Below are positions 17,861-25,614 of a stretch of 64,000 bases of DNA, one piece after another (positions within the stretch are counted from its first letter, which is position 1; each line of letters starts with the position of its first letter). The notes beneath the pieces were generated by a model. The model did no database searches and was not told the origin of the DNA. It was given only the letters and a program-made list of their open reading frames with translations. Made by a program: the position numbers and the translations under genes. This DNA comes from Hyunsoonleella aquatilis. GTDB taxonomy: Bacteria; Bacteroidota; Bacteroidia; Flavobacteriales; Flavobacteriaceae. The stretch covers positions 496,001 through 560,000 of the forward strand of contig NZ_JACNMF010000003.1 of assembly GCF_014270105.1 (NCBI RefSeq). The letters are read 5' to 3'.

Positions 17861-18515
17861 TCGTCACCTTAATGCCCTTTTCAAGAGCCCAGACTTTTCT
17901 TGAGATCACTTTGAGTTTGTCATCTACAATCTTATATTCTGCAGTATTTGGACCCGAGGCCCCTGTATTTACAGCAATAAAGTCAATTCTATTAAGCCCT
18001 TCCACCAAATCCAACTTCAATCCCTTGTAGCCACTTTGTAAATAAATATTGGATGCAATAATATCATCGTTTACCATAATGTGCAATAAATCCCCGTCAA
18101 TTGCAGAATAATCCCGAACTAATATATTTATATAATCAGCTGTAGTTTTGTAATCTCCCCAAAAGGCATCTTCCTTTAGTCCAGCAGTTTCACCATAATA
18201 TTCGGGCAACACTTCTTTGTTCAATTTCTTCAATTTTTTTTCGTGTAGTTCGCCTGGGTTGCCAAATTCCTCGTCCGGAAACATAGAAAACTCTTTTTCG
18301 GGAAACTCTAATTTTGAAACCACTTTGGGGGCGTTAAGTTCCTTAAAATCATCGTTTTCCTCTGGCTTCACAGGAACTATTTTTTTTGTATCGATAGAGT
18401 CCTTCGGGGAAATTATGGCAGGAATAGAACGATTCGATTCCTTTTTGGTATCAATCTGCGCATTAGCCTTTGAGGCAAAGGCAAATAAAACGATACATAT
18501 CAATATTAATCTCAT
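17841..18515 (-). CDS. Secreted protein of unknown function
   Basis: Exported protein of 224 residues from ATG 18515, chosen because it gives the signal peptide MRLILICIVLFAFASKANAQ. The frame extends to 18620 but the extra 35 residues are polar and unlike a leader. After a Pro/Lys/Asp-rich linker come a charged segment and a C-terminal beta-rich domain (YINILVRDYSAIDGDLLHIMVNDDIIASNIYL...GLNRIDFIAVNTGASGPNTAEYKI). That domain recurs in flavobacterial secreted proteins from memory, with no known role. No sorting domain is seen, so probably periplasmic. Its stop overlaps the aldo/keto reductase remnant on the opposite strand. Confidence 0.7.
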   Translation of the reverse strand: MRLILICIVLFAFASKANAQIDTKKESNRSIPAIISPKDSIDTKKIVPVKPEENDDFKELNAPKVVSKLEFPEKEFSMFPDEEFGNPGELHEKKLKKLNKEVLPEYYGETAGLKEDAFWGDYKTTADYINILVRDYSAIDGDLLHIMVNDDIIASNIYLQSGYKGLKLDLVEGLNRIDFIAVNTGASGPNTAEYKIVDDKLKVISRKVWALEKGIKVTIIILKE

Positions 18516-18776
18516 AAGTCCTTTAGTATTAGATTGAAAAGGGACGTTACAATGGGTCAAAGATATTTCTTTTCTTTCAAGATTTCTTATTCCATGGCTT
18601 ATTTTGTATTTGTTTAACAATAACCGTTCCTATTTGATTCCAATAGTGATACTCCCTGCTTCTATTCCTCTTAAAAATGTTAAAATTTGTTAATTTACTA
18701 TTATGTTATGCATAGTACTGTAACAAAATTGAAACGTCATCGTCTATTTAGTATAATCAATTAAAAAACAACAATT

Positions 18777-18863
18777 ATGAGAACTTTAAACACCAATCAA
18801 TTATCAAACACTTTAGAAGGTACTAAAACCAATCAGTGGAATAGCAAAAGACGTTACAGATAA
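18777..18863 (+). CDS. Small ORF 1 of a tandem family (28 residues)
   Basis: Encodes a 28-residue peptide starting MRTLNTNQL and ending NQWNSKRRYR. The A-rich leader (ATTAAAAAACAACAATT) directly before the ATG is nearly identical to that of small ORF 2. It is below usual annotation size limits. No signal peptide, double-glycine leader or Cys/Ser/Thr core typical of known RiPPs. Highly basic at the C-terminus. Coding is supported by comparison with small ORF 2: seven codons differ only synonymously. Function unknown. Confidence 0.7.
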   Translation: MRTLNTNQLSNTLEGTKTNQWNSKRRYR

Positions 18864-18912
18864 TAATGTCTTAAAAAAAAAATCATCTTTCATCAATCAA
18901 AAAACAACAATC

Positions 18913-18999
18913 ATGAGAACATTAAACAGCAACCAATTAACAGACACTTTAAACGGAACTAAATCCAATCAATGGAACAATAAAAGGCGCTACAGATAG
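18913..18999 (+). CDS. Small ORF 2 of a tandem family (28 residues)
   Basis: 28-residue paralog of small ORF 1, starting MRTLNSNQL and ending NQWNNKRRYR. Compared with ORF 1 there are seven synonymous codon changes (e.g. ACT/ACA, CAG/CAA, AGA/AGG, CGT/CGC) and six changed residues, all conservative swaps among Thr, Ser, Asn, Asp and Glu. The lengths are identical, with no indels. This is the pattern of a translated peptide under purifying selection. The repeat unit, including the leader and the short spacer, is about 136 bp. Confidence 0.7.
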   Translation: MRTLNSNQLTDTLNGTKSNQWNNKRRYR

Positions 19000-19035
19000 T
19001 AGCGTCTTTCAAAAAAATCTTTCATCAACCAAAAA

Positions 19036-19167
19036 ATGAGAACAATTACTAAAATATCAAAACACTTAAAAGGGCTAACAGAAGAAAATCTTTTAATGAA
19101 CAAACGGATTATGGCCATGGCGCCTCACCAACCGGTTCTTAAGGGGATTCATCATCATATGAGGTAA
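19036..19167 (+). CDS. Small ORF 3, longer member of the tandem family (43 residues)
   Basis: 43-residue ORF sharing MRT and the spacer sequence (CTTTCATCAACCAAAAA before ATG) with the two 28-residue ORFs, but diverging after that. It reads MRTITKISKHLKGLTEENLL, then a Met/Pro part and GIHHHMR at the end. Same strand, 36 bp after ORF 2. Could be a distinct partner peptide or a decayed copy extended by frameshift. Confidence is lower than for ORFs 1 and 2 because no paralog confirms it. Confidence 0.55.
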   Translation: MRTITKISKHLKGLTEENLLMNKRIMAMAPHQPVLKGIHHHMR

Positions 19168-19234
19168 AACGACTCGTCATCTATGGTATTGTTTTTGTGT
19201 TTTTCATAGCATTAACATTTAACTATAATATATT

Positions 19235-19792
19235 ATGATACGAACAACATCAAGCCCAGAAGTAAATGCGGGGTCTATGGCAGACATCGCATTTTTATTA
19301 TTGATCTTTTTTCTAGTTACGGCAACAATCCCCAAGGACCAGGGTATTTACCGAAGATTACCGGATGTGTGCCCTCCGGGAATAGATTGCACAACCCCGA
19401 TTCCCGAAAGAAACATTTTGAAAATCGCCATCAATTCCAAAAATGAAATTATGATGGATAATGCTATCGTAAGCATTGATGAAGTAAAGGATTTAGCTAT
19501 GGCCTTTATTGACAACAACGGTGACGATAGTTGCAACTATTGTAATGGCGCTAAAACTGAAACATCTTCGGATAATCCCTCGAAAGCTGTCATTTCCTTG
19601 CAAACCGATAGAAATGCAAACTACAATCAGTTTATCCAAGTACAGGACGAACTCACCAAAGCTTATTTTGAGTTGCGAAAAACCTATTGCGAAACTGTTT
19701 TGAAAAAATCAATCGATGTCCTGAGCAAAGCAGAGTTGCAACAAGTGAAAAGCGCTTATCCATTTATACTTTCAGAAGCGTCAACGAAGTAG
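19235..19792 (+). CDS. exbD: ExbD/TolR-family biopolymer transport protein
   Basis: 185-residue inner-membrane protein with a short cytosolic tail, one membrane helix at about residues 17-34 carrying the proton-relay Asp (SMADIAFLLLIFFLVTATIP), and a periplasmic domain. ExbD with ExbB uses the proton gradient to energise TonB. Here the periplasmic part carries unusual Cys pairs (CPPGIDC and CNYC) and a GDDS/CNGAKTETSS insertion, common in flavobacterial paralogs. No exbB or tonB gene is in the window. It follows the three small ORFs on the same strand with a 67-bp gap. Confidence 0.85.
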   Translation: MIRTTSSPEVNAGSMADIAFLLLIFFLVTATIPKDQGIYRRLPDVCPPGIDCTTPIPERNILKIAINSKNEIMMDNAIVSIDEVKDLAMAFIDNNGDDSCNYCNGAKTETSSDNPSKAVISLQTDRNANYNQFIQVQDELTKAYFELRKTYCETVLKKSIDVLSKAELQQVKSAYPFILSEASTK

Positions 19793-19819
19793 TATGAATG
19801 TGTAGTCGTTTAATCGTGG

Positions 19820-19859
19820 AGTTGTTTAGAACGGTGCGTCTTTTCTCGACTAAACAACT
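19820..19859. repeat. Inverted repeat / terminator-like hairpin
   Basis: Perfect 10-bp arms AGTTGTTTAG (19820-19829) and CTAAACAACT (19850-19859) with a 20-nt loop, between the convergent exbD and 3D-domain lipoprotein genes. Further partial copies of the arm follow (TTAAACAACAAACAACT). The lack of a U-tract makes it more a spacer repeat than a strong terminator. Confidence 0.6.
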
Positions 19860-19885
19860 TCGCAATTAAACAACAAACAACTTTT

Positions 19886-20287
19886 TCAATTTTTTGGAAT
19901 CCCATATTCAATACTTACCTTTTTTCTGCCCCATTGCCTAGCCACCTTTACGTCCTCCCCCATATAAATATCGATTCGATTTTTCCATCGGGAATGCATT
20001 TTATCTTTTACAAAATAAATGCCTTCGAGGCCATTAATTTTTACTGGGGTATTATGCTTTAGACCCAGCTTCAACAAATCCCGGGACACAGCGATACATT
20101 TATCTCCTGGATTCAGGCGATCTCCAAAGGCCGTGATATTTGGGTCCGAGTCTGTTTGACTAGACAGTGAGTTGTAAGCCGTAGCCGTTACCTCTTTGGA
20201 CTGCCAAGTGTATTTGTCCTCAAAAGCAGGTTCTGGTTTTTTACAACCAATCACAATAAGCATAAAAACAAAATAAAAATAGCGCAC
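19886..20287 (-). CDS. 3D-domain (double-psi beta-barrel) lipoprotein
   Basis: 133-residue lipoprotein with signal MRYFYFVFMLIVIGC (Cys 15) and a C-terminal 3D domain named for conserved aspartates. Visible are VTATAYNS, FGDRLNPGDKCIAVSRDLLKLGL, GIYFVKDKMHSRWKNRIDIYMG and a closing GRKKVSIEYG. The fold is that of MltA/RlpA-type cell-wall lytic enzymes and YabE/Rpf. A peptidoglycan-binding or -cleaving role in the periplasm is likely but not proven for this stand-alone form. Separate transcript. Confidence 0.8.
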   Translation of the reverse strand: MRYFYFVFMLIVIGCKKPEPAFEDKYTWQSKEVTATAYNSLSSQTDSDPNITAFGDRLNPGDKCIAVSRDLLKLGLKHNTPVKINGLEGIYFVKDKMHSRWKNRIDIYMGEDVKVARQWGRKKVSIEYGIPKN

Positions 20288-20323
20288 GACAAAAACGTAT
20301 TCTTTCTAAATATACGCATAAAA

Positions 20324-22327
20324 TTAGTAGTTATGCAATGCCACTAGAGCTTCCTCAAATCTGTGTCTGGGTAAATACTGTTGCTCCAATTGGCTGGCAA
20401 AGGGAATCGGCGTTTCTAGGCTAGCCACCCGTTTTACGGGAGCATCCAGATATTCAAAACACGTTTCCATAATCATTGCCGAAACATCACTGGCAATACC
20501 CCCAAAAAGAGAATCTTCATGAAGAATGATCACTTTCCCCGTTTTTTTAACCGAATTAAAAATTGATTCCGAATCCAACGGTTGCAAGGTTCGCAAATCA
20601 ATCAAGTCCGCTGAAATATTTAAGTGCTTTTCTAACGTTTCCAAAGCCCAATGTACCGCGGCTCCGTAGCTAATTATGGTGATGTCAACTCCCGTTTTTA
20701 ATATAGAAGCTCTACCCAAAGGCAATGTATAATAATCCATTGGCACTTCTTGCCGGATACTGCGATATAACCCCTTATGCTCAAAAACCAACACTGGATT
20801 TGGATCGTTTATCGCTGTGGCCAATAAACCCTTAGCATCAAAAGGAAATGCTGGATAAACCACCTTTAACCCTGGGGTTTTCGTGAACCACGCCTCATTG
20901 GTTTGGGAATGAAAGGGGCCCGCTCCAACGCCCCCACCGCATGGCATTCTTATCACTACGTCTGCTTCTTGCCCCCAACGGTAATGCGACTTTGCTAAAT
21001 AATTGACGATGGGATTAAAACCAGAAGACACAAAATCTGCAAACTGCATTTCCACCACACTTTTCATCCCGGCTATAGACAATCCCATAGCTGTTTCAAC
21101 AATGGCCGATTCACAAATCGGGGTATTTCTTACTCTCTCATTCCCAAACTGCTCCACAAAGCCTTCAGTAATTTTAAAAACGCCTCCGTATTCGGCAATG
21201 TCTTGGCCCATGATGACCAAATCGTCATGGCGTTCCATGCTTTGTTTTAACCCTTCGGAAATGGCATCAATAAACCGTAGTTCTTTCGAGTTTGGATTTG
21301 AATTAACCTCTTTAAAATCAAATGGTTTAAAAACATCATTTAATTCATCTGTTTCATTTGAAACAATATCATCTTCTGAAAAAGCTTTGTCTAAATGCAC
21401 ATTGATTTCATCTGAAATATTTGAAATGATTTCGTCCTTTTCAGTCTCATCCAAAATCCCTTCCTGCATCAAAAATGATTCAAAATTCAAAATCGGATCT
21501 TTAGCCTCCCATGCATCCATCAATTCCTTTGGAACATATTTTGTACCACTGGCTTCTTCGTGCCCACGCATTCTAAATGTTTTGAATTCAATCAAGACCG
21601 GCCGTGGGTTTTGACGAATGCTTTTAGCAATTGCACCGACTTTAGAAAATACTTCAACAATATTGTTGCCATCAATTATATGCGATTCCATACCGTATCC
21701 CAGCCCTCTATCCGCTAGATTTTCACAATTATACTGCTCATTTGTTGGAGTAGATAAGCCATAGCCATTATTTTCAATACAGAATAAAACTGGCAACTGC
21801 CATACCGAAGCCACATTCAGTGCCTCATGAAAATCACCCTCGCTTGTACCGCCTTCACCTGTAAAAACAGCCGTTACATGGTTTTTCGATTTCAACCTTG
21901 AAGCCAGTGCAATGCCATCCGCCACTCCCAGTTGCGGCCCCAAATGCGAAATCATCCCAACAATTTTATATTCCTGTGTGCCAAAATGAAACGAACGGTC
22001 ACGTCCTTTGGTAAACCCCGAAGCTTTGCCTTGCCATTGGGCAAAAAGTCTATAAAGTGGAATTTGTCGCGTTGTAAACACCCCTAGATTTCGGTGCATC
22101 GGTAAAATATATTCCTTAGAATCCATAGCCATCGTTACACCAACAGCAATGGCCTCCTGCCCAATACCAGAAAACCACTTGCTAATCTTTCCTTGTCGCA
22201 GCAACACCAACATTTTTTCCTCAATCATTCTGGGCAGCAGCATATTTTGATACATTTCCAAAAGGATATCGTTGTTTAGCCCATCGTTATCAAAACTAAT
22301 GTTAAGCGGTATTTTTGAGGTTTTCAT
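20324..22327 (-). CDS. Fused 2-oxoacid dehydrogenase E1 (alpha plus beta)
   Basis: Thiamine-diphosphate E1 component, 667 residues, joining alpha and beta chains that are separate in most bacteria. The alpha part (about 1-330) has the TPP motif GEGGTSEGDFHEALN...ENN at 157-187 and SFHFGT...GMISHLG. The beta part (about 345-667) has VIMGQDIAEYGGVFKIT, FNPIVNYLAKSHYRWG and PVLVFEHKGLYR. It resembles branched-chain 2-oxoacid dehydrogenase rather than pyruvate dehydrogenase. The enzyme decarboxylates the keto acid and acylates the E2 lipoyl group. No E2 or E3 gene is adjacent. Confidence 0.9.
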   Translation of the reverse strand: MKTSKIPLNISFDNDGLNNDILLEMYQNMLLPRMIEEKMLVLLRQGKISKWFSGIGQEAIAVGVTMAMDSKEYILPMHRNLGVFTTRQIPLYRLFAQWQGKASGFTKGRDRSFHFGTQEYKIVGMISHLGPQLGVADGIALASRLKSKNHVTAVFTGEGGTSEGDFHEALNVASVWQLPVLFCIENNGYGLSTPTNEQYNCENLADRGLGYGMESHIIDGNNIVEVFSKVGAIAKSIRQNPRPVLIEFKTFRMRGHEEASGTKYVPKELMDAWEAKDPILNFESFLMQEGILDETEKDEIISNISDEINVHLDKAFSEDDIVSNETDELNDVFKPFDFKEVNSNPNSKELRFIDAISEGLKQSMERHDDLVIMGQDIAEYGGVFKITEGFVEQFGNERVRNTPICESAIVETAMGLSIAGMKSVVEMQFADFVSSGFNPIVNYLAKSHYRWGQEADVVIRMPCGGGVGAGPFHSQTNEAWFTKTPGLKVVYPAFPFDAKGLLATAINDPNPVLVFEHKGLYRSIRQEVPMDYYTLPLGRASILKTGVDITIISYGAAVHWALETLEKHLNISADLIDLRTLQPLDSESIFNSVKKTGKVIILHEDSLFGGIASDVSAMIMETCFEYLDAPVKRVASLETPIPFASQLEQQYLPRHRFEEALVALHNY

Positions 22328-22458
22328 AAAAAAGTACTTAATTCATTATCAAATATACTGTAAATTACTTTTATTAATAAATAAATTGCATATAATTCAA
22401 TAATTATAAATTGAATGTTTTTGTATTTTTACCCACTAACACCTGTACTGAATTCTAT

Positions 22459-23409
22459 ATGAAAAGTATACCCAGCGTAGATTTAAGAGATTTTATTTCA
22501 GAAGATGCGGAACGGAAACAAAAATTTGTAGACGCTATCGGCACAGCCTATGAGGAGATTGGGTTTGTAGCTTTAAAGGGGCATTTTTTGAACGATGCTT
22601 TGGTCGAAAAATTATACCAGGAAGTAAAGCGATTTTTCGATTTGCCCGTTGATGTGAAGCAAAAATATGAAATCCCCGAAATTGCTGGTCAGCGAGGCTA
22701 TGTCTCCTTTGGGAAGGAAAGTGCCAAAGGCAAAAAAGAAGGGGATTTAAAGGAGTTTTGGCATTTTGGTCAATATGTGGAGGATAATGAAAAGCTAAAA
22801 TCGGAATACCCTGAAAACGTGGAGGTTGAAGAGCTTCCTGAGTTTAACGAAGTAGGAAAGCAAACGTATCGCATGCTTGAAAAAACTGCTAAATATGTAC
22901 TAAGGGCTCTAGCTTTACATTTAGGTTTGGAAGAAACTTATTTTGACAAATACATTCATAACGGCAACTCTATTTTGCGCCCTATACACTACCCTCCCAT
23001 TACGGAAGAGCCCAAAGAAGCGGTTCGAGCGGCCGCCCACGGTGATATCAATTTGATTACATTGCTTATGGGTGCGCAAGGCCGAGGTCTGCAGGTACAA
23101 AATCACAAGGGCGAATGGATTGATGCCGTAGCTCAACCCGATGAGTTGATGATCAATGTAGGCGACATGTTATCCCGCCACACTAATAATAAATTGAAAT
23201 CCACCATCCATCGTGTTGTGAATCCTCCAAAGGAACTTTGGGGCACTTCAAGGTACTCTATTCCATTTTTTATGCATCCAGTAAGTGATATGAAGCTTGA
23301 CGTTTTGGATAATTGTATTGACGATAAAAACCCAAAACAATTTGAGGATATTACCGCGGGGAAGTTTTTAAATGAACGTTTAATTGAATTAGGGCTTATT
23401 AAAAAGTAG
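22459..23409 (+). CDS. Isopenicillin-N-synthase-like 2-oxoglutarate/Fe(II) oxygenase
   Basis: Non-haem iron oxygenase of 316 residues from ATG 22459. The TTG-initiated frame from 22411 adds 16 residues unlike the family; MKSIPSVDLRDF is the typical DIOX_N start. The iron triad is visible as H194 and D196 in AAHGDINLITLL and H251 in STIHRVVNPP. R265 and S267 in SRYSIPFF bind 2-oxoglutarate. Closest to the plant/fungal and bacterial 'isopenicillin N synthase family oxygenase' group, whose substrates range from flavonoids to pyrimidines. Monocistronic; substrate unknown. Confidence 0.9.
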   Translation: MKSIPSVDLRDFISEDAERKQKFVDAIGTAYEEIGFVALKGHFLNDALVEKLYQEVKRFFDLPVDVKQKYEIPEIAGQRGYVSFGKESAKGKKEGDLKEFWHFGQYVEDNEKLKSEYPENVEVEELPEFNEVGKQTYRMLEKTAKYVLRALALHLGLEETYFDKYIHNGNSILRPIHYPPITEEPKEAVRAAAHGDINLITLLMGAQGRGLQVQNHKGEWIDAVAQPDELMINVGDMLSRHTNNKLKSTIHRVVNPPKELWGTSRYSIPFFMHPVSDMKLDVLDNCIDDKNPKQFEDITAGKFLNERLIELGLIKK

Positions 23410-23417
23410 ACAGTTGG

Positions 23418-23470
23418 CAGTGTTCAGTAGGCAGTCAAGCCTAATACTGATTACTGCATACTGAACACTG
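23418..23470. repeat. Imperfect inverted repeat in an intergenic spacer
   Basis: Arms CAGTGTTCAGTAGGCAGT (23418-23435) and ACTGCATACTGAACACTG (23453-23470) pair at 17 of 18 positions. Related 'cagtattcagt/tggcagt' sequence recurs between leuC and leuD (about 43222-43257), marking a dispersed spacer repeat. Confidence 0.7.
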
Positions 23471-23483
23471 AAGACTGATAAAT

Positions 23484-23813
23484 ATGGATTTACAAGACCA
23501 ATTAAAGAACTTATTTCCAGACCATGTATCTGAGGAAACCACTGATAATCCTATGGGAACACCAGATATTTGGATGCAGGACGACCCCATCATATGTAAA
23601 TATGAAAAACGAAAAGGAAAACCTACTACGGTTTTGGAAGGCTACACGGGAGCAACTGAGGATTTTAAAAAATTAGCAAAAGACATTAAAACTACCTTAA
23701 GCGTTGGCGGGAGTTTTAAAGGCGACAAAATAATTATACAAGGCGACTATCGAGATAAAATCATGCAGATCCTGAAGGACAAGGGGTTTAAAGTAAAACG
23801 TGTTGGAGGATAA
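23484..23813 (+). CDS. SUI1/eIF1-family translation factor (YciH-like)
   Basis: 109-residue protein with a C-terminal SUI1 domain. KYEKRKGKPTTVLEGYTG, LAKDIKTTLSVGGSFKGDKIIIQGDYRDKIMQILKDKGFKVKRVGG fit the eIF1 fold, as in bacterial YciH. YciH-type proteins bind the small ribosomal subunit and favour correct initiation or stress-state translation. The N-terminal 40 residues are acidic and variable. First of a closely packed run of four genes; the DUF1835 gene begins 3 bp after its stop. Confidence 0.9.
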   Translation: MDLQDQLKNLFPDHVSEETTDNPMGTPDIWMQDDPIICKYEKRKGKPTTVLEGYTGATEDFKKLAKDIKTTLSVGGSFKGDKIIIQGDYRDKIMQILKDKGFKVKRVGG

Positions 23814-23816
23814 ATA

Positions 23817-24761
23817 ATGAAGAAGCAAATTTTACATATCACTAACGGCGGTAGTCTTACGGGCTATCTGAAAGAACTAGAAATTGAGGGCGAACTCCTT
23901 ACATGGCAAGAAATGCTCTGCGAAGGCCCCACCCAGGAAGCAGTGCATACTCAGGAATTTATTGAGTTGCGTATTGCATTTCTTCAAGAGTTTTATAATG
24001 TAGAGCTGGATTTAACTAAAGTTGAGTTTGCCTTGCACCAAATGGACAATGCTAACGAAAGGTACTCCGAAATTGTACTATGGTTTGAATACGATTTGTT
24101 TTGCCATATCAACATGCTGGCAGTGTTGAACTTATTGCACGAGAAAAAAATCAACCTTCCTATTTCTTTGGTGTGTAGCGGGATGATTCCGGGTAGCACC
24201 ACTTTAAAAGGGTTGACGGAATTGAATTCCGGACAATTACTTAAGCACTATAAAAACAAAGTAAAACTTACCAAAGAAGACATGAGTTTGGCCATCACCC
24301 TTTGGCAAATTTACTGTGGTAAAGACCACAATTTATTCAAACCTTACATCATACAGCCCTCTTCCTTTAAATATATGAGCAACTGTTTAAAGGCGCACTT
24401 AGAGCGTTTTCCGGATTCCATCACTGGTTTGAATATTTTGGAAACTAATATTTTAAAACTCATTAAGGAAAACGATATTAAATCCAAACATCATTTATTG
24501 GGTTATGCCCTTAACTATCAGGGATATTATGGCTATGGGGACTTACAGTTAGAACGTATGATTAACGATTTGAGTCCCTTTTATACCATTTCCGATGAAG
24601 AAATCCGACTCAATAGAACAGGACATGAAGCCTTGCTTGGACAGCATAATTTTGCCAGAGAATTCAAAAATGACATGGTTTACGGTGGCGTTAAGAAATT
24701 GGATTTTCAATTCAGTAAATCGGAAAACAGATTGATTAAATCCGCTTTCAATGCCAATTAA
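23817..24761 (+). CDS. DUF1835-domain protein
   Basis: 314-residue cytosolic protein. The opening (HITNGGSLTGYLKELEIEGELLTWQEMLCEGPT) matches DUF1835 (HITNGDS...WREALCEGP) from memory, which has a Rossmann-like fold. The C-terminal half (LETNILKLIKENDIKSKHHLLGYALNYQGYYGYGDLQLERMI) looks like the DUF3658-type helical partner. Function unknown. Starts 3 bp after the SUI1 gene and overlaps the nucleoside phosphorylase gene by 11 bp, so translationally linked to both. Confidence 0.82.
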   Translation: MKKQILHITNGGSLTGYLKELEIEGELLTWQEMLCEGPTQEAVHTQEFIELRIAFLQEFYNVELDLTKVEFALHQMDNANERYSEIVLWFEYDLFCHINMLAVLNLLHEKKINLPISLVCSGMIPGSTTLKGLTELNSGQLLKHYKNKVKLTKEDMSLAITLWQIYCGKDHNLFKPYIIQPSSFKYMSNCLKAHLERFPDSITGLNILETNILKLIKENDIKSKHHLLGYALNYQGYYGYGDLQLERMINDLSPFYTISDEEIRLNRTGHEALLGQHNFAREFKNDMVYGGVKKLDFQFSKSENRLIKSAFNAN

Positions 24762-25614
24762 ACCCTCCGAGCTTATTTTAAATCCCGATGGCAGTATTTA
24801 TCATCTCAATTTAAAGCCAAAGGATATTGCCGACACCATCATTTTTGTGGGTGACCAGGATAGGGTTTCTCAGGTTACCAAACATTTTGATAGTATATAT
24901 TTTGAAACCCAAAAACGGGAGTTCAAAACGCAAACTGGCCTTTTTAAGGGCAAATGTATCACAGTAATTTCGACAGGTATTGGCACCGATAATATAGACA
25001 TTGTTTTAAATGAATTGGACGCTTTGGTGAATATTGATTTTGGAACCAGAACTATAAAAAAGCAACTCAAATCCCTCAACATCGTTAGGATTGGAACAAC
25101 TGGTGCTGTACAAAAGGATATTCCCTTGGATTCATTTTTGATAAGTACCCACGCGTTGGATTTGGTCGGAATGCTCCACGCCTATCAAATTGAAACCATT
25201 TCCAACTCATCTTTGGAAGACGCTTTCATAGCACATACGAATTGGGGCAAAAACCGTGCAAGACCTATTGTTGTTGAAGGCTCTAAAACCTTAATCGATA
25301 AATTTAAGAGCGATCAAACTCATGAAGGCTTAACGGTAACGGCCTCTGGTTTTTACGGTCCACAGGGACGTATATTGCGATTGCCGATTAGCAACGAAAG
25401 TTTAAATAAAAACATGGAAAGTTTTAGCTTCGGCAATACCAAAATTACCAATTTGGAAATGGAAACTTCGGGTATTTATGGTCTGGCAAAATTATTGGGA
25501 CATCGCGCCATATCCTTAAATGCAATAATTGCCAATCGCCCTAACGGAACATTCAGTTCAAACCCTAAAGCAACCATTGAAAAATTGATTACACATACCC
25601 TAGAAAGAATTTAA
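24751..25614 (+). CDS. Nucleoside phosphorylase (PNP/UDP family)
   Basis: 287-residue nucleoside phosphorylase-superfamily enzyme, closest in look to uridine phosphorylase. FVGDQDRVSQVTKHFD holds the phosphate-binding Gly/Arg loop, VISTGIGTDNIDIVLNEL is the second motif, IVRIGTTGAVQKD the third, and TNLEMETSGIYGLAKLLGHRAIS the substrate Met-Glu motif near residue 235. It cleaves nucleosides to base and ribose 1-phosphate in salvage. N-terminal extension PSELILNPDGSIYHLNL is typical of Bacteroidota members. Overlaps its neighbours at both ends (11 bp and 1 bp). Confidence 0.88.
   Translation: MPIKPSELILNPDGSIYHLNLKPKDIADTIIFVGDQDRVSQVTKHFDSIYFETQKREFKTQTGLFKGKCITVISTGIGTDNIDIVLNELDALVNIDFGTRTIKKQLKSLNIVRIGTTGAVQKDIPLDSFLISTHALDLVGMLHAYQIETISNSSLEDAFIAHTNWGKNRARPIVVEGSKTLIDKFKSDQTHEGLTVTASGFYGPQGRILRLPISNESLNKNMESFSFGNTKITNLEMETSGIYGLAKLLGHRAISLNAIIANRPNGTFSSNPKATIEKLITHTLERI

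Noticed and set aside
21003-21614. 203-residue antisense ORF within the E1 gene
   Set aside because: Shadow frame of a well-supported gene.
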